Shown piece after piece: positions 1 to 6,810 of a DNA stretch of 35,185 nucleotides. Location of the stretch: NCBI GenBank assembly GCA_030523245.1, contig JAUNIW010000009.1, positions 1 through 35,185 on the forward strand. The letters are read 5' to 3'. How positions within the stretch are numbered: the first letter of the stretch is position 1; every line of letters starts with the position of its first letter. The translations under genes and the position numbers were made by a program. The notes under the pieces were generated by a model that worked only from the letters and a program-made list of their open reading frames with translations, had not been told where the DNA came from and made no database searches. Source of the DNA: Pseudomonadota bacterium. Lineage in GTDB: Bacteria > Pseudomonadota > Alphaproteobacteria > RF32 > CAG-239.

Positions 1-246
1 TTCTTTCTGATTGATTCTGAAATCTTCTGTTCTTTTATTGAGTTTTTGCATAAACTCATTGATAAGAGCGGCAACAATATCCGGTTTGTTCCGAAAATAC
101 CAGTAAACGGCACCTTTGGTCAAATTTATACGTTTGGCAATTTCATCAAAAGTCGTCTTGGAATAACCTTTTTCATAAAAAATATCTACGGCTGAAGCCA
201 AAATAGCCTGTCTTGTCTGTTCAGCATCTTCTTTTGTTCTGCGCAT
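1..246 (-). CDS. TetR/AcrR-family transcriptional repressor (N-terminal 82 residues, runs off the window)
   Basis: The minus strand encodes an ATG-started open frame that leaves the window at base 1. Residues 10-55 form a typical TetR helix-turn-helix, with TTFDEIAKRINLTKGAVYWY at 31-50 matching the recognition-helix signature of AcrR/TtgR-like repressors (TKGAVYWYF). The ligand-binding C-terminal domain is outside the window, so the effector is unknown. In this family such repressors usually control efflux pumps and their own gene. A good minus-strand promoter and a palindrome lie directly upstream, which fits autoregulation. The DNA-binding fold is certain; the regulated target is not visible. 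Confidence 0.9.
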   Translation of the reverse strand, partial: MRRTKEDAEQTRQAILASAVDIFYEKGYSKTTFDEIAKRINLTKGAVYWYFRNKPDIVAALINEFMQKLNKRTEDFRINQKE

Positions 247-267
247 AACGGATAAACCTCAAATTTA

Positions 268-298
268 TTATACCAAATAGTATGAATAAATCAAAATC
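268..298 (-). promoter_or_regulatory. Predicted sigma70 promoter of the tetR-like gene
   Basis: Read on the minus strand there is TTGATT, a 16-base spacer, and a perfect TATAAT about 25 bases before the ATG of the TetR-like gene. This was recognised by eye only. Confidence 0.5.
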
Positions 299-319
299 AG
301 AAAACTGCAATACTTTTTT

Positions 320-339
320 TATACATTCAGGTATGTATA
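320..339. promoter_or_regulatory. Palindromic operator candidate for the adjacent TetR/AcrR regulator
   Basis: The 20-base near-palindrome TATACATTCAGGTATGTATA has 7-base arms (TATACAT / ATGTATA) around a short centre. It resembles AcrR/TtgR-type operators built from TACAT/ATGTA half-sites. It lies upstream of the tetR-like promoter and downstream of the LprI-like gene. Binding by the neighbouring regulator is inferred. Confidence 0.5.
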
Positions 340-373
340 TTTCTTAAGAAATGGTTAAAAAGCTTGTCCGTTA

Positions 374-1450
374 TTATCTGGCCCAGGCCGGTAAAGGTCT
401 GCCGCGTCTGTCAGTCGGGTTTGACGAGTCGGTTTTGTCTTTTGTTTCAGACTCTTTTTCATCGTCATTGCTATTTTCGGCAGGGATTTCTTTTACATCA
501 GGCATAATATGACGATTCAGGGGTTTAATGCTTTTACCTTCTTCTTCGCCACCTTCTTCGTCCTTTTCATCAATAATCATCTCTTCTTCATAAACAGTGT
601 ATGAAGCCTGCAGATAATTTTGCAACAGTTTGGCAAAGCTTTCATTATAGAACTGAATGCAGGTATTAAAGGAAACAGCTTTTGCTCCGTTGGTTTGTTT
701 TTGGGCGTAGGCTGTCAGGGAACACATGCGGTTGCGGAAAGCGACCCAGCTGTCAAACATATCACGGTAATTGCCGTTTTTTATATCTGTTCCGTTATTC
801 CATTTGGCAATAACGGGAGAAGCCATAAGACTGGCCATTGTGTCTTTAATTTGTTTGGTTGTCCGCTCTATTTCTGCCTTCAGGCACTCTTCGTCGTTAT
901 CTTTGCCGTTTTTATTTTTGATACAGTTCTGATAATCTTCGTCATGGTCGACCTGCAAATAAGTATTACCGCCGTCAACATGCGGAAGTTTTGCCGGATA
1001 CGGATTTTTCGGATTGTTTTTATTCAGGGTGTACAGAACCTGATTCAGATAATCATGATGATTGAAATTCATATATAAAGTGCAAGAAATTTTTGGGTCT
1101 ATCAAAGGTGCCGAATACTTGGCAGAAGCCGCATCCAGAGAACAGGCACGATTGCGAAAAGCGGTCCAGCTTTCATACATGTCTCGCATCATATTTTTGT
1201 TTGCTTCAAAAGAACCGTTCCACTGAATCATGCGTTTGTCGGCTAAGATATCTTTATAAAAAAGTTTAATGTTATTTAAAACTCTTTGGCTTTCTTCTTT
1301 GGCGCAGTTTTCTCTGTCTTGCGTTATTTTTACGCAATGCTCGGCAGCATCATCGTCGGCATAATCGGGAAATACAAATTCATCTTCATAATCAGCAAAG
1401 GCCAAACCGGTATAAGCTGTTAACATAATGCACAAAATATATCTAAACAT
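374..1450 (-). CDS. Secreted protein with two LprI/DUF1311-like repeats and an acidic tail
   Basis: This is a 358-residue protein. The ATG at 1450 is preferred over an upstream GTG because a GTGAGG ribosome site sits 6 bases before it. Residues 1-20 are a hydrophobic Sec signal peptide ending near AFA. Two tandem repeats follow (about 35-130 and 172-270). Each holds four cysteines (C39, C49, C103, C123; C176, C189, C243, C264) and the core W-x-AFRNR-x-CS (at 95-104 and 235-244), which resembles the W-x-x-F-R-x-x-x-C core of the LprI N-terminal family of periplasmic lysozyme-inhibitor-like proteins. The spacing suggests two disulfides per repeat. After about residue 290 the chain is strongly acidic, then ends in a basic Pro-rich tip. 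Periplasmic or surface location is inferred. Family membership is by motif only, so function stays open. Confidence 0.65.
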   Translation of the reverse strand: MFRYILCIMLTAYTGLAFADYEDEFVFPDYADDDAAEHCVKITQDRENCAKEESQRVLNNIKLFYKDILADKRMIQWNGSFEANKNMMRDMYESWTAFRNRACSLDAASAKYSAPLIDPKISCTLYMNFNHHDYLNQVLYTLNKNNPKNPYPAKLPHVDGGNTYLQVDHDEDYQNCIKNKNGKDNDEECLKAEIERTTKQIKDTMASLMASPVIAKWNNGTDIKNGNYRDMFDSWVAFRNRMCSLTAYAQKQTNGAKAVSFNTCIQFYNESFAKLLQNYLQASYTVYEEEMIIDEKDEEGGEEEGKSIKPLNRHIMPDVKEIPAENSNDDEKESETKDKTDSSNPTDRRGRPLPAWAR

Positions 1451-1473
1451 GCGAAACCTCACTTTATTTGTAC

Positions 1474-1501
1474 ATCATACAGCATAACGGGAAAAAGTAA
1501 A
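1474..1501 (-). promoter_or_regulatory. Predicted promoter of the LprI-like gene
   Basis: On the minus strand: TTTACT, 16-base spacer, TATGAT, about 24 bases before the chosen ATG at 1450. Visual match only; the -35 abuts the end of the upstream methyltransferase gene. Confidence 0.4.
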
Positions 1502-1503
1502 GA

Positions 1504-2265
1504 CTATCTTAAAACAGGGATAATTTCTTCAAATCCCGACCCCGAGCGCAGAATCTTTTGTGCCTCGGGACTGTATTCCCCGTTTTCCGAATGTGTAAAA
1601 AACGGCGGCAGAACACGGCAGGGAGCTTTAGAATCTTTTTGAGCGGAAAGTAAAATCCGTTTTGCCGTCTGACCGCATTTGGAATAAACAGGCAGAATGG
1701 TAAGGTTTCCGGCTTTGTTTTGCAGGCAGGAACAAATCAGCGGTAAAGCTTCAGCACGGTTTACCATATAAATTTTTCCCTGAGGCTTTGTCATTTTAAG
1801 ACAGAATTCCAGCCAGTGAGCCAGACTGAAATCAGAATGATTGTGAGCCAGAGCCTTGCTGGGATTAGGCGAAGGCAGGTCATGTTCGCTGTAAGGGGGA
1901 TTAGTGACAACGACGTCAAATGAACAGGGGGATAAGCCGTTGGCTTTTGTTCCCAGACGAATATCCGCATTTTTATAAGAAAGGCTGCCGAACGCGTTTC
2001 GGGCAGCACTGAAATTTGCCAATTCAGCCAGTTCCGGCTGTAATTCCAATCCGGTTATCTGCGGCGATATTTTTTTTAATCTTTCTGCCAGACAAAGCGA
2101 AACAGCCCCTGTTCCGGAGCCGACATCAAGAATTGTTCCGTGTTTAAAACCGGAAACAAAAGCAGCCAGCAGAACCGCATCGGTTGAAGCACGGTATCCT
2201 GCAACCGGCTGGAAGATTTTTACTTTTTTATCTAAAAGATAGTCAGCGGTATATTCAGGCAGCAT
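1504..2265 (-). CDS. trmN6: TrmN6/YfiC-like tRNA1(Val) adenine-N6 methyltransferase
   Basis: A 253-residue class I SAM-dependent methyltransferase. Motif I is DVGSGTGAVS at about 47-56 (SAM loop). The catalytic N6-adenine motif NPPY lies at 122-125, preceded by FDVVVT. The N-terminal stretch KVKIFQPVAGYRASTDAVLLA is typical of the YfiC/TrmN6 family, which methylates A37 of tRNA1(Val). HemK/PrmC glutamine methylases share NPPY but lack this N-terminus. The ATG at 2265 is chosen over a TTG six codons upstream because AGGA sits 8 bases before it. It lies downstream of the ferredoxin gene, separated by a terminator. Substrate assignment is by family resemblance. Confidence 0.75.
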   Translation of the reverse strand: MLPEYTADYLLDKKVKIFQPVAGYRASTDAVLLAAFVSGFKHGTILDVGSGTGAVSLCLAERLKKISPQITGLELQPELAELANFSAARNAFGSLSYKNADIRLGTKANGLSPCSFDVVVTNPPYSEHDLPSPNPSKALAHNHSDFSLAHWLEFCLKMTKPQGKIYMVNRAEALPLICSCLQNKAGNLTILPVYSKCGQTAKRILLSAQKDSKAPCRVLPPFFTHSENGEYSPEAQKILRSGSGFEEIIPVLR

Positions 2266-2280
2266 CTTAAAAATCCTATA

Positions 2281-2309
2281 CAAAAAAACTCAGGAGAATA
2301 CCCCTGAGT
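2281..2309 (-). terminator. Intrinsic terminator after the ferredoxin gene
   Basis: On the minus strand ACTCAGG pairs with CCTGAGT (2303-2309 with 2288-2294) and is followed by a run of seven T. Confidence 0.85.
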
Positions 2310-2329
2310 CGTTTTAAAAGTATACCAGA

Positions 2330-2569
2330 CTAGTCGTTGGCATTCGGGCAGATTTTAGCTTGTTCTGCATTAAATTTGATAGCAGCTTCATCAGCTTCTG
2401 CATCATTGCAGATAGCACCCTGAGGGCATTCGGCAATGCAAACGCCGCAATCAATGCAGGTATCCGGATCAACAACGTACTGCTCTTCACTGATATGAAA
2501 AGCGCTTACCGGACAAACAGAGGCACAAGTGCCGCATTTTACACAGTTTTTGTTTACAACTGAAGGCAT
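2330..2569 (-). CDS. 2[4Fe-4S] ferredoxin
   Basis: A 79-residue protein with two complete CxxCxxCxxxCP clusters (C9, C12, C15, C19 and C38, C41, C44, C48), so each 4Fe-4S centre shares its fourth cysteine in the classic bacterial ferredoxin manner. It is a small soluble electron carrier. The donor or acceptor enzyme is not identifiable here, and trxB on the opposite strand uses NADPH rather than ferredoxin. The ATG at 2569 is preferred over longer open frame because GGAG lies 6-7 bases upstream and the family begins right before the first cluster. It has its own downstream terminator and follows the GH24 protein gene after 70 bases. Confidence 0.92.
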   Translation of the reverse strand: MPSVVNKNCVKCGTCASVCPVSAFHISEEQYVVDPDTCIDCGVCIAECPQGAICNDAEADEAAIKFNAEQAKICPNAND

Positions 2570-2639
2570 ATTTATTCTCCTAAAATTTATATCAGCGAAA
2601 AACAATGTAAAGGATTTCTGCAGAAAAGCAAGCATTTTT

Positions 2640-4433
2640 TTACTTTTGATGCTCAGTTTTCTGCTGACGATACATAGATAAGAGTTCCCGATTTGCCGCA
2701 GTTTGAACATAAATATTCTGCCTCAGATTGGAAGGCGGTACAATTTGCGCTACGCATGGTTCATGAGGCTGGGCTTTCATCATATTGATACAAGTCTGAA
2801 TATTTTGGGGCGTCGAGATAAAATACGGCAGCCCGTTTTTCATCTTATAAACAGGACGTGTTTTGATGCGAACCACTTTTTTCTTCCGCCCTTTTATGAT
2901 TTCGGTTGTGACAACTTTTACATCCTTCATTTTGGTTGTGCCGTCAGGATTTTTGTAACATGCCAGACATTGGTCCAAAGATAAGCTGTAACAGCTGGCC
3001 GGTTTAAATTTTTGAATCTCTCCGGCATCCAGTTTTCCGGTCAGAATAAGATGCAGAACATAGATTCTTTTAGGCAGGCCGGCATCAACTTTCCACAAAG
3101 CCATACACTGGCTGAGATATTCGTTGGAACATTTGTCGTTTAAGGCTTGCAAATACTTTGTTTCTTCAAATTGCGTATTCGTAATAAAGGCAAAGTTTTT
3201 GGTGACAATCATTTGTTTTTCGTCAAGTTTTACCTTAACCAAATCCAGAATTTTAGGCAGAATGGTAAAATCTGAAACATAATTTACCTGATTCATGGCT
3301 TGCATTTTTGTTGTTGTCTGGCCTTCTTGAACAAATGCTGATTTTTTACCGGTTTTCCCGACTTTTTCCCACGGATTTCCATGCTCGTCAAGATAATTGG
3401 TACAGCCGTATCCGATAGTCAGGAAACCTTTTTTGTCATCATAAACTTCGCTGTGAAAGTCTTCGGCAAAGGCAATAAAATTATTGCTGAGTTCCCGCGT
3501 CTTAAGGTACATATCAAGATTATGAGCCTGAACACTGTTTAATTTGTTAAACCCTCTTTCTTTTAAAAAGTTTTTGACATTATTATTCAGGGCAGAAGCA
3601 TCTATAGTTGTCTTCACACCTTTCCGCGAAGAAAAGGCTTCGATTTTTGTTGCGGTGTCATTGATAATATCGGCAATGCACGACGGCGTGGCAAGAATTT
3701 CAAGAGTATTTTCAATCTTTTCCGGCGTTTTCTGCTGACAGATTTTATAAACACCGAAAGTTAAAGCACCGGCCAGAGATGTTGTTCCCAGAAAAGCCGT
3801 CAGCTTATCATGATTTTTCTGTAGTATGGACTTTAGGCGGTTCAGTTGCTTTAAGTATTGCTTGTTCATCATCCGGAACAACGGGACAGATAAAAAACTG
3901 AAGGTATGACCGGCTGTAGAAAAGTTCTTTCGGCTCAGACGGTTCATTTTGACAGCTGCAACCAGTGCTTTATCCTGAAAAGTATCCTGCAGATATTTAT
4001 TATAAGCGGCATCAAGTTCCTTAACGCTTGCTTCATCGACTTTGACCGGATAAGATTCTTTCGGGCAGGCTTGTTTCAAAGCCATGGCCAGACGGACAGC
4101 CTTATTATAACGTTTGTAGATTTCGTCGGCTATTTTATTTTTAGCTTCTTCGGGTGAAAGCGTGCGCAAACGATAAGGCATGACGATAACGGTATCGGTA
4201 AAATGCAGCATCGGAATTTTGGTATAACCTTTTTCCTTGTATTTTTTCATTTCGGCAGTTTGTGCCTGCTGATATTTATGAAACAAGGCTTTTTCAAATG
4301 CTGTATTATCAACGGGATTGGCGTAGGCATAAGGAACAAGAAAGTCATATTGCCCGATGGAAATTTTAGTCGGTAGAATACGGCTTTTCCCATATTCCTC
4401 TAATAAAAAATCTTCATATTCCTTTTTCATCAT
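2640..4433 (-). CDS. Large membrane-anchored protein with a GH24 (T4-lysozyme-type) muramidase domain
   Basis: This 597-residue protein has no N-terminal signal peptide. Residues 211-231 form one hydrophobic segment (LTAFLGTTSLAGALTFGVYK). Around 320-345 the sequence AEDFHSEVYDDKKGFLTIGYG reproduces the GH24 active site. E324, D333 and T339 have exactly the spacing of Glu11, Asp20 and Thr26 of T4 lysozyme. GH24 enzymes cleave the MurNAc-GlcNAc bond of peptidoglycan. The 210-residue N-terminal region and the cysteine-containing C-terminal 200 residues are not recognised. It stands alone, divergent from trxB, with no phage structural genes nearby. Two adjacent ATGs are possible; GGAG lies 6-9 bases upstream. 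The catalytic domain is well supported by the triad, but biological role and topology are inference. Confidence 0.7.
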   Translation of the reverse strand: MMKKEYEDFLLEEYGKSRILPTKISIGQYDFLVPYAYANPVDNTAFEKALFHKYQQAQTAEMKKYKEKGYTKIPMLHFTDTVIVMPYRLRTLSPEEAKNKIADEIYKRYNKAVRLAMALKQACPKESYPVKVDEASVKELDAAYNKYLQDTFQDKALVAAVKMNRLSRKNFSTAGHTFSFLSVPLFRMMNKQYLKQLNRLKSILQKNHDKLTAFLGTTSLAGALTFGVYKICQQKTPEKIENTLEILATPSCIADIINDTATKIEAFSSRKGVKTTIDASALNNNVKNFLKERGFNKLNSVQAHNLDMYLKTRELSNNFIAFAEDFHSEVYDDKKGFLTIGYGCTNYLDEHGNPWEKVGKTGKKSAFVQEGQTTTKMQAMNQVNYVSDFTILPKILDLVKVKLDEKQMIVTKNFAFITNTQFEETKYLQALNDKCSNEYLSQCMALWKVDAGLPKRIYVLHLILTGKLDAGEIQKFKPASCYSLSLDQCLACYKNPDGTTKMKDVKVVTTEIIKGRKKKVVRIKTRPVYKMKNGLPYFISTPQNIQTCINMMKAQPHEPCVAQIVPPSNLRQNIYVQTAANRELLSMYRQQKTEHQK

Positions 4434-4456
4434 AAAATACTCCGTAGATTTACATT

Positions 4457-4490
4457 CAATATAAAATAAATAAACGGAAAAGTCCAGCTT
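4457..4490 (-). promoter_or_regulatory. Predicted promoter of the GH24 protein gene
   Basis: Minus strand: TGGACT, 17-base spacer, TATATT, about 25-30 bases upstream of the ATG. Visual match only. Confidence 0.45.
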
Positions 4491-4575
4491 AATTTGGACA
4501 AAATTTTGGCAGGCAGAAGAGGGGATTGGAAAATCATTTTAAATGTTTATTTAAATGCTGTAACAAGGAGAAAAT

Positions 4576-5508
4576 ATGGCGGAATACAAAGCGGACGTTT
4601 TAATTATCGGTTCGGGACCGGCCGGTTATACAGCCGGTATATATACGGCACGTGCCGGACTGAAAACCCTGATTGTTTCGGGAACGCAAAAAGGCGGACA
4701 ACTGATTTTATCCAGTGAAGTGGACAATTATCCCGGATTTGTTGAAACAATGACCGGTTTTGATTTAATGGAGAAAATTCATCGTCAGGCCGAGCTGCGC
4801 GGAGCGGAAATGGTTGAAGATGTTATCAGTGAGGTTGATTTTTTTGATCATCCGTTTACCTGCAGTTCAACCGGCGGAAATTCTTATCAGTCAAAGGCTA
4901 TTATCGTCGCCACGGGTTCATCGGTAAACTGGCTCGGACTGCCGAGTGAACAAAAGTTTGTCGGACATGGCGTGTCTTCATGTGCGACCTGCGACGGCTT
5001 TTTTTATCAGGGTAAAGAGGTCGCGGTTGTCGGTGGCGGCAATACGGCGGCAGAAGAAGCGCTGTATTTGTCGGCATTTACGGATAAGGTTTATTTAATT
5101 CACCGCCGGCATTCTTTGCGTGCCGATACGGTATTGCAGCAGCGTGTTATGCAGAACCGTAAAATTGTTATGGTTTGGAATAACGTAATTGAAGAAGTAC
5201 TGGGAACCACCGAGCCTTTATCCGTAACCGGATTAAAAATCCGTAATGTTAAAACCGATATGGTAAAGACTTTGTCTGTTTCCGGTCTGTTTGTAGCTAT
5301 TGGACATCATCCCAATACGGAATTATTCCGGCGTTATCTTAACTTAACAACCGGCGGATATATTGCAACGGCACCGGACGGCTGTACGACGAATATCAAA
5401 GGTGTCTTTGCTGCAGGAGATGTATGTCATCCGGAATATCATCAGGCTGTTATAGCGGCCGGTTCCGGAGCCAAAGCCGCGTTGGAAACCATTAAATATC
5501 TGCGTTAA
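4576..5508 (+). CDS. trxB: Thioredoxin-disulfide reductase (NADPH)
   Basis: A 310-residue FAD/NADPH flavoenzyme that reduces thioredoxin in the cytoplasm. Visible motifs are the FAD Rossmann GSGPAGYTA (12-20), the redox-active CATC at 136-139 inside CATCDGFF, the NADPH-binding GGGNTA (about 153-158), and the C-terminal FAD motif AAGDV followed by HQAVIAAGSGAKAA. Length is normal for low-molecular-weight bacterial TrxB. The ATG is preceded by AAGGAG at a 4-6 base distance. It is transcribed divergently from the GH24 gene and is followed by the RNA leader of the first pilin-like gene, with no obvious terminator between them. Confidence 0.95.
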   Translation: MAEYKADVLIIGSGPAGYTAGIYTARAGLKTLIVSGTQKGGQLILSSEVDNYPGFVETMTGFDLMEKIHRQAELRGAEMVEDVISEVDFFDHPFTCSSTGGNSYQSKAIIVATGSSVNWLGLPSEQKFVGHGVSSCATCDGFFYQGKEVAVVGGGNTAAEEALYLSAFTDKVYLIHRRHSLRADTVLQQRVMQNRKIVMVWNNVIEEVLGTTEPLSVTGLKIRNVKTDMVKTLSVSGLFVAIGHHPNTELFRRYLNLTTGGYIATAPDGCTTNIKGVFAAGDVCHPEYHQAVIAAGSGAKAALETIKYLR

Positions 5509-5540
5509 ACAGGTATAATGGATTTTGTGGTAAAAACTTC

Positions 5541-5569
5541 TTTACATTTTATATTGATTTCCCTAAAAT
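5541..5569 (+). promoter_or_regulatory. Promoter of leader RNA 1
   Basis: TTTACA, a 17-base spacer and TAAAAT form a good sigma70-type promoter 33 bases after the trxB stop. Transcription would begin near 5576, at the first helix of the leader. Confidence 0.6.
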
Positions 5570-5570
5570 C

Positions 5571-5766
5571 ACAGACAGATAGGCGATAGTCTGTCTGGGG
5601 TGTCGAAACCTCTTCTTGACACGTCTCTATGCGAGGACGTTAACTTGGCATACCTTCTGGTCAATATGGCTGGAAGGTAGCAAAATATGCTATACGCTAA
5701 TATGCTACACTATCTTTGTCAGGTATAGTTTCGAACTTCCAGCTGCCTAATCCGGCGGCTTTTTTG
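5571..5766 (+). ncRNA. Structured leader RNA 1, candidate attenuator/riboswitch of the pilin-like gene
   Basis: No protein is evident in this stretch. Complementary segments define helices: 5572-5578 with 5591-5597 (CAGACAG/CTGTCTG), 5600-5604 with 5618-5622 (GTGTC/GACAC), 5621-5625 with 5636-5640 (ACGTC/GACGT), 5651-5657 with 5673-5679 (TACCTTC/GAAGGTA), and 5690-5695 with 5723-5728 (CTATAC/GTATAG). A further helix, 5669-5676 with 5736-5743 (GCTGGAAG/CTTCCAGC), overlaps both the TACCTTC helix and the terminator. The terminator stem is 5741-5747 with 5754-5760, followed by T residues. This is classic terminator/antiterminator logic placed about 35 bases before the start codon. I recognise no known riboswitch class. 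An independent small RNA ending before the gene is the alternative. Confidence 0.65.
5741..5766 (+). terminator. Conditional intrinsic terminator at the end of leader RNA 1
   Basis: AGCTGCC pairs with GGCGGCT (one G-U) around a 6-base loop and is followed by T residues, 36 bases before the pilin-like ATG. Its 5' arm shares AGC with the antiterminator strand CTTCCAGC. Confidence 0.75.
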
Positions 5767-5801
5767 TTATTAAAAAATTAGTGATAAAAGAGGAAGTTAA
5801 G

Positions 5802-6440
5802 ATGTATGTAAAAACAGTTCAAAACGGGCGTTCGATGATAGAAATGCTGGGTGTTTTGGCCTTAATCGGTGTCTTGTCAGTCGGAGGACTGGCCGGATAT
5901 TCCAAAGCCATGATGATGTGGCGCTCAAATATACAGCGTAATATGCTGGCAGAACTGATATCCGGAGTTGTTGAATTAAAGAATAATCTTTATGGAAATT
6001 CTGATGTCGGCGGAGAGCTTGAATTGACACCCGTGCTGGGGGCTATGGGACTGCTTCCCGAAGGGACAAAGTATGCGAATAACTGGATTCAGGACAAGTA
6101 TGGTGTCAGGGCGCAGGTTGCCCGTTTGGGGGTTCCGTGGCAAAATAAAGATGGCAGTACAAGTTCGGCAAGGGTTTTTGTAATTCGTTTATATTATGTT
6201 CCGACAGCAGGAGAGGGGGTTTCTCCTTATCGGGAATTATGCCGCAATGTCGTACATGTGACCAAACCGATGGCCAATGAAATAGCAGAATTACGAAGCT
6301 GGGATACTCAGGACGACAGTTCCAAATATAAAATTATTTATTATGGCTGGAATTTAGCTGACGAAACTGTGACGGAAACCGAACAAAAATGCAAAAACGT
6401 AGCTTTAGGACATCACATGACCATAGTTTTTAAATTTTAG
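5802..6440 (+). CDS. Type IV pilin-like (class III signal peptide) protein, cassette 1
   Basis: A 212-residue protein. The ATG at 5802 is chosen because GAGGAAG lies 6 bases upstream; a GTG at 5781 has none. The short basic leader MYVKTVQNG is followed by R-S-M-I-E and a 20-residue hydrophobic helix rich in G/V/L/A ending GYSKAM. Cleavage after G9 would put E14 at mature position +5, the hallmark of prepilin-peptidase substrates. Arginine rather than Phe or Met would be at +1, which is unusual. The rest is a hydrophilic globular region with two cysteines near the C-terminus (in ELCRN and QKCKN), suggesting a pilin-type disulfide loop. It shares its N-terminus, but not its tail, with the gene at 24832. 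Assembly machinery is not in the window. Base composition matches the neighbours. Confidence 0.75.
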   Translation: MYVKTVQNGRSMIEMLGVLALIGVLSVGGLAGYSKAMMMWRSNIQRNMLAELISGVVELKNNLYGNSDVGGELELTPVLGAMGLLPEGTKYANNWIQDKYGVRAQVARLGVPWQNKDGSTSSARVFVIRLYYVPTAGEGVSPYRELCRNVVHVTKPMANEIAELRSWDTQDDSSKYKIIYYGWNLADETVTETEQKCKNVALGHHMTIVFKF

Positions 6441-6470
6441 AAGTCTGGTTTTATTCCGTCCTAAAAAGAA

Positions 6471-6497
6471 AAGAGCCGGTATAGGCTCCTTTTTTTG
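6471..6497. terminator. Bidirectional intrinsic terminator between pilin-like gene and infA
   Basis: GAGCC (6473-6477) pairs with GGCTC (6484-6488). It is followed by C plus T-run on the plus strand and by TTTTC-type T-run on the minus strand. It separates the convergent genes. Confidence 0.85.
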
Positions 6498-6719
6498 TTA
6501 ATCTTTATGGCGAAACGTAATTCGTCCTTTTGTCAGGTCATACGGCGTCATTTCAATATCAACTTTGTCGCCGACCATAACGCGGATGCGGAATTTACGC
6601 ATTTTTCCGGCAGTATGAGCCAAAATCTCCACGCCGTTTTCCAAGCGGACGCGAAACATGGCATTTGGCAGTTTTTCCGTTACTTCGCCGATTAATTCCA
6701 GTAATTCTTCTTTACTCAT
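6498..6719 (-). CDS. infA: Translation initiation factor IF-1
   Basis: A 73-residue S1-like OB-fold protein that occupies the 30S A site during initiation. The conserved core is unmistakable: [13 protein letters not shown], then [18 protein letters not shown] and [16 protein letters not shown]. The ATG at 6719 is preferred over a start 20 codons upstream because ATGAGG lies 5 bases before it and the family begins MSKEE or MAKE. It is transcribed away from topA's 3' end, in the same direction, as a probably separate unit. Confidence 0.97.
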   Translation of the reverse strand: MSKEELLELIGEVTEKLPNAMFRVRLENGVEILAHTAGKMRKFRIRVMVGDKVDIEMTPYDLTKGRITFRHKD

Positions 6720-6810
6720 TAAAACCTCATTTTCTTCAATATTTGCCACAGGTATAACCGTTTCTTGTTTATTTTGCAAGTAATTTTGTCAGTAATACCT
6801 GAAAAAGACG

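Noticed and set aside
2640..4433. Prophage remnant suggested by the lysozyme domain
   Set aside because: No holin, structural, integrase or terminase genes nearby, and the protein is far longer than an endolysin.
5591..5745. Leader 1 as tmRNA or a tRNA-like element
   Set aside because: A TTCGAAC stretch and GGGG words resemble tmRNA ends, but there is no proper T-arm stem, no acceptor pairing with CCA, and no tag-peptide reading frame.
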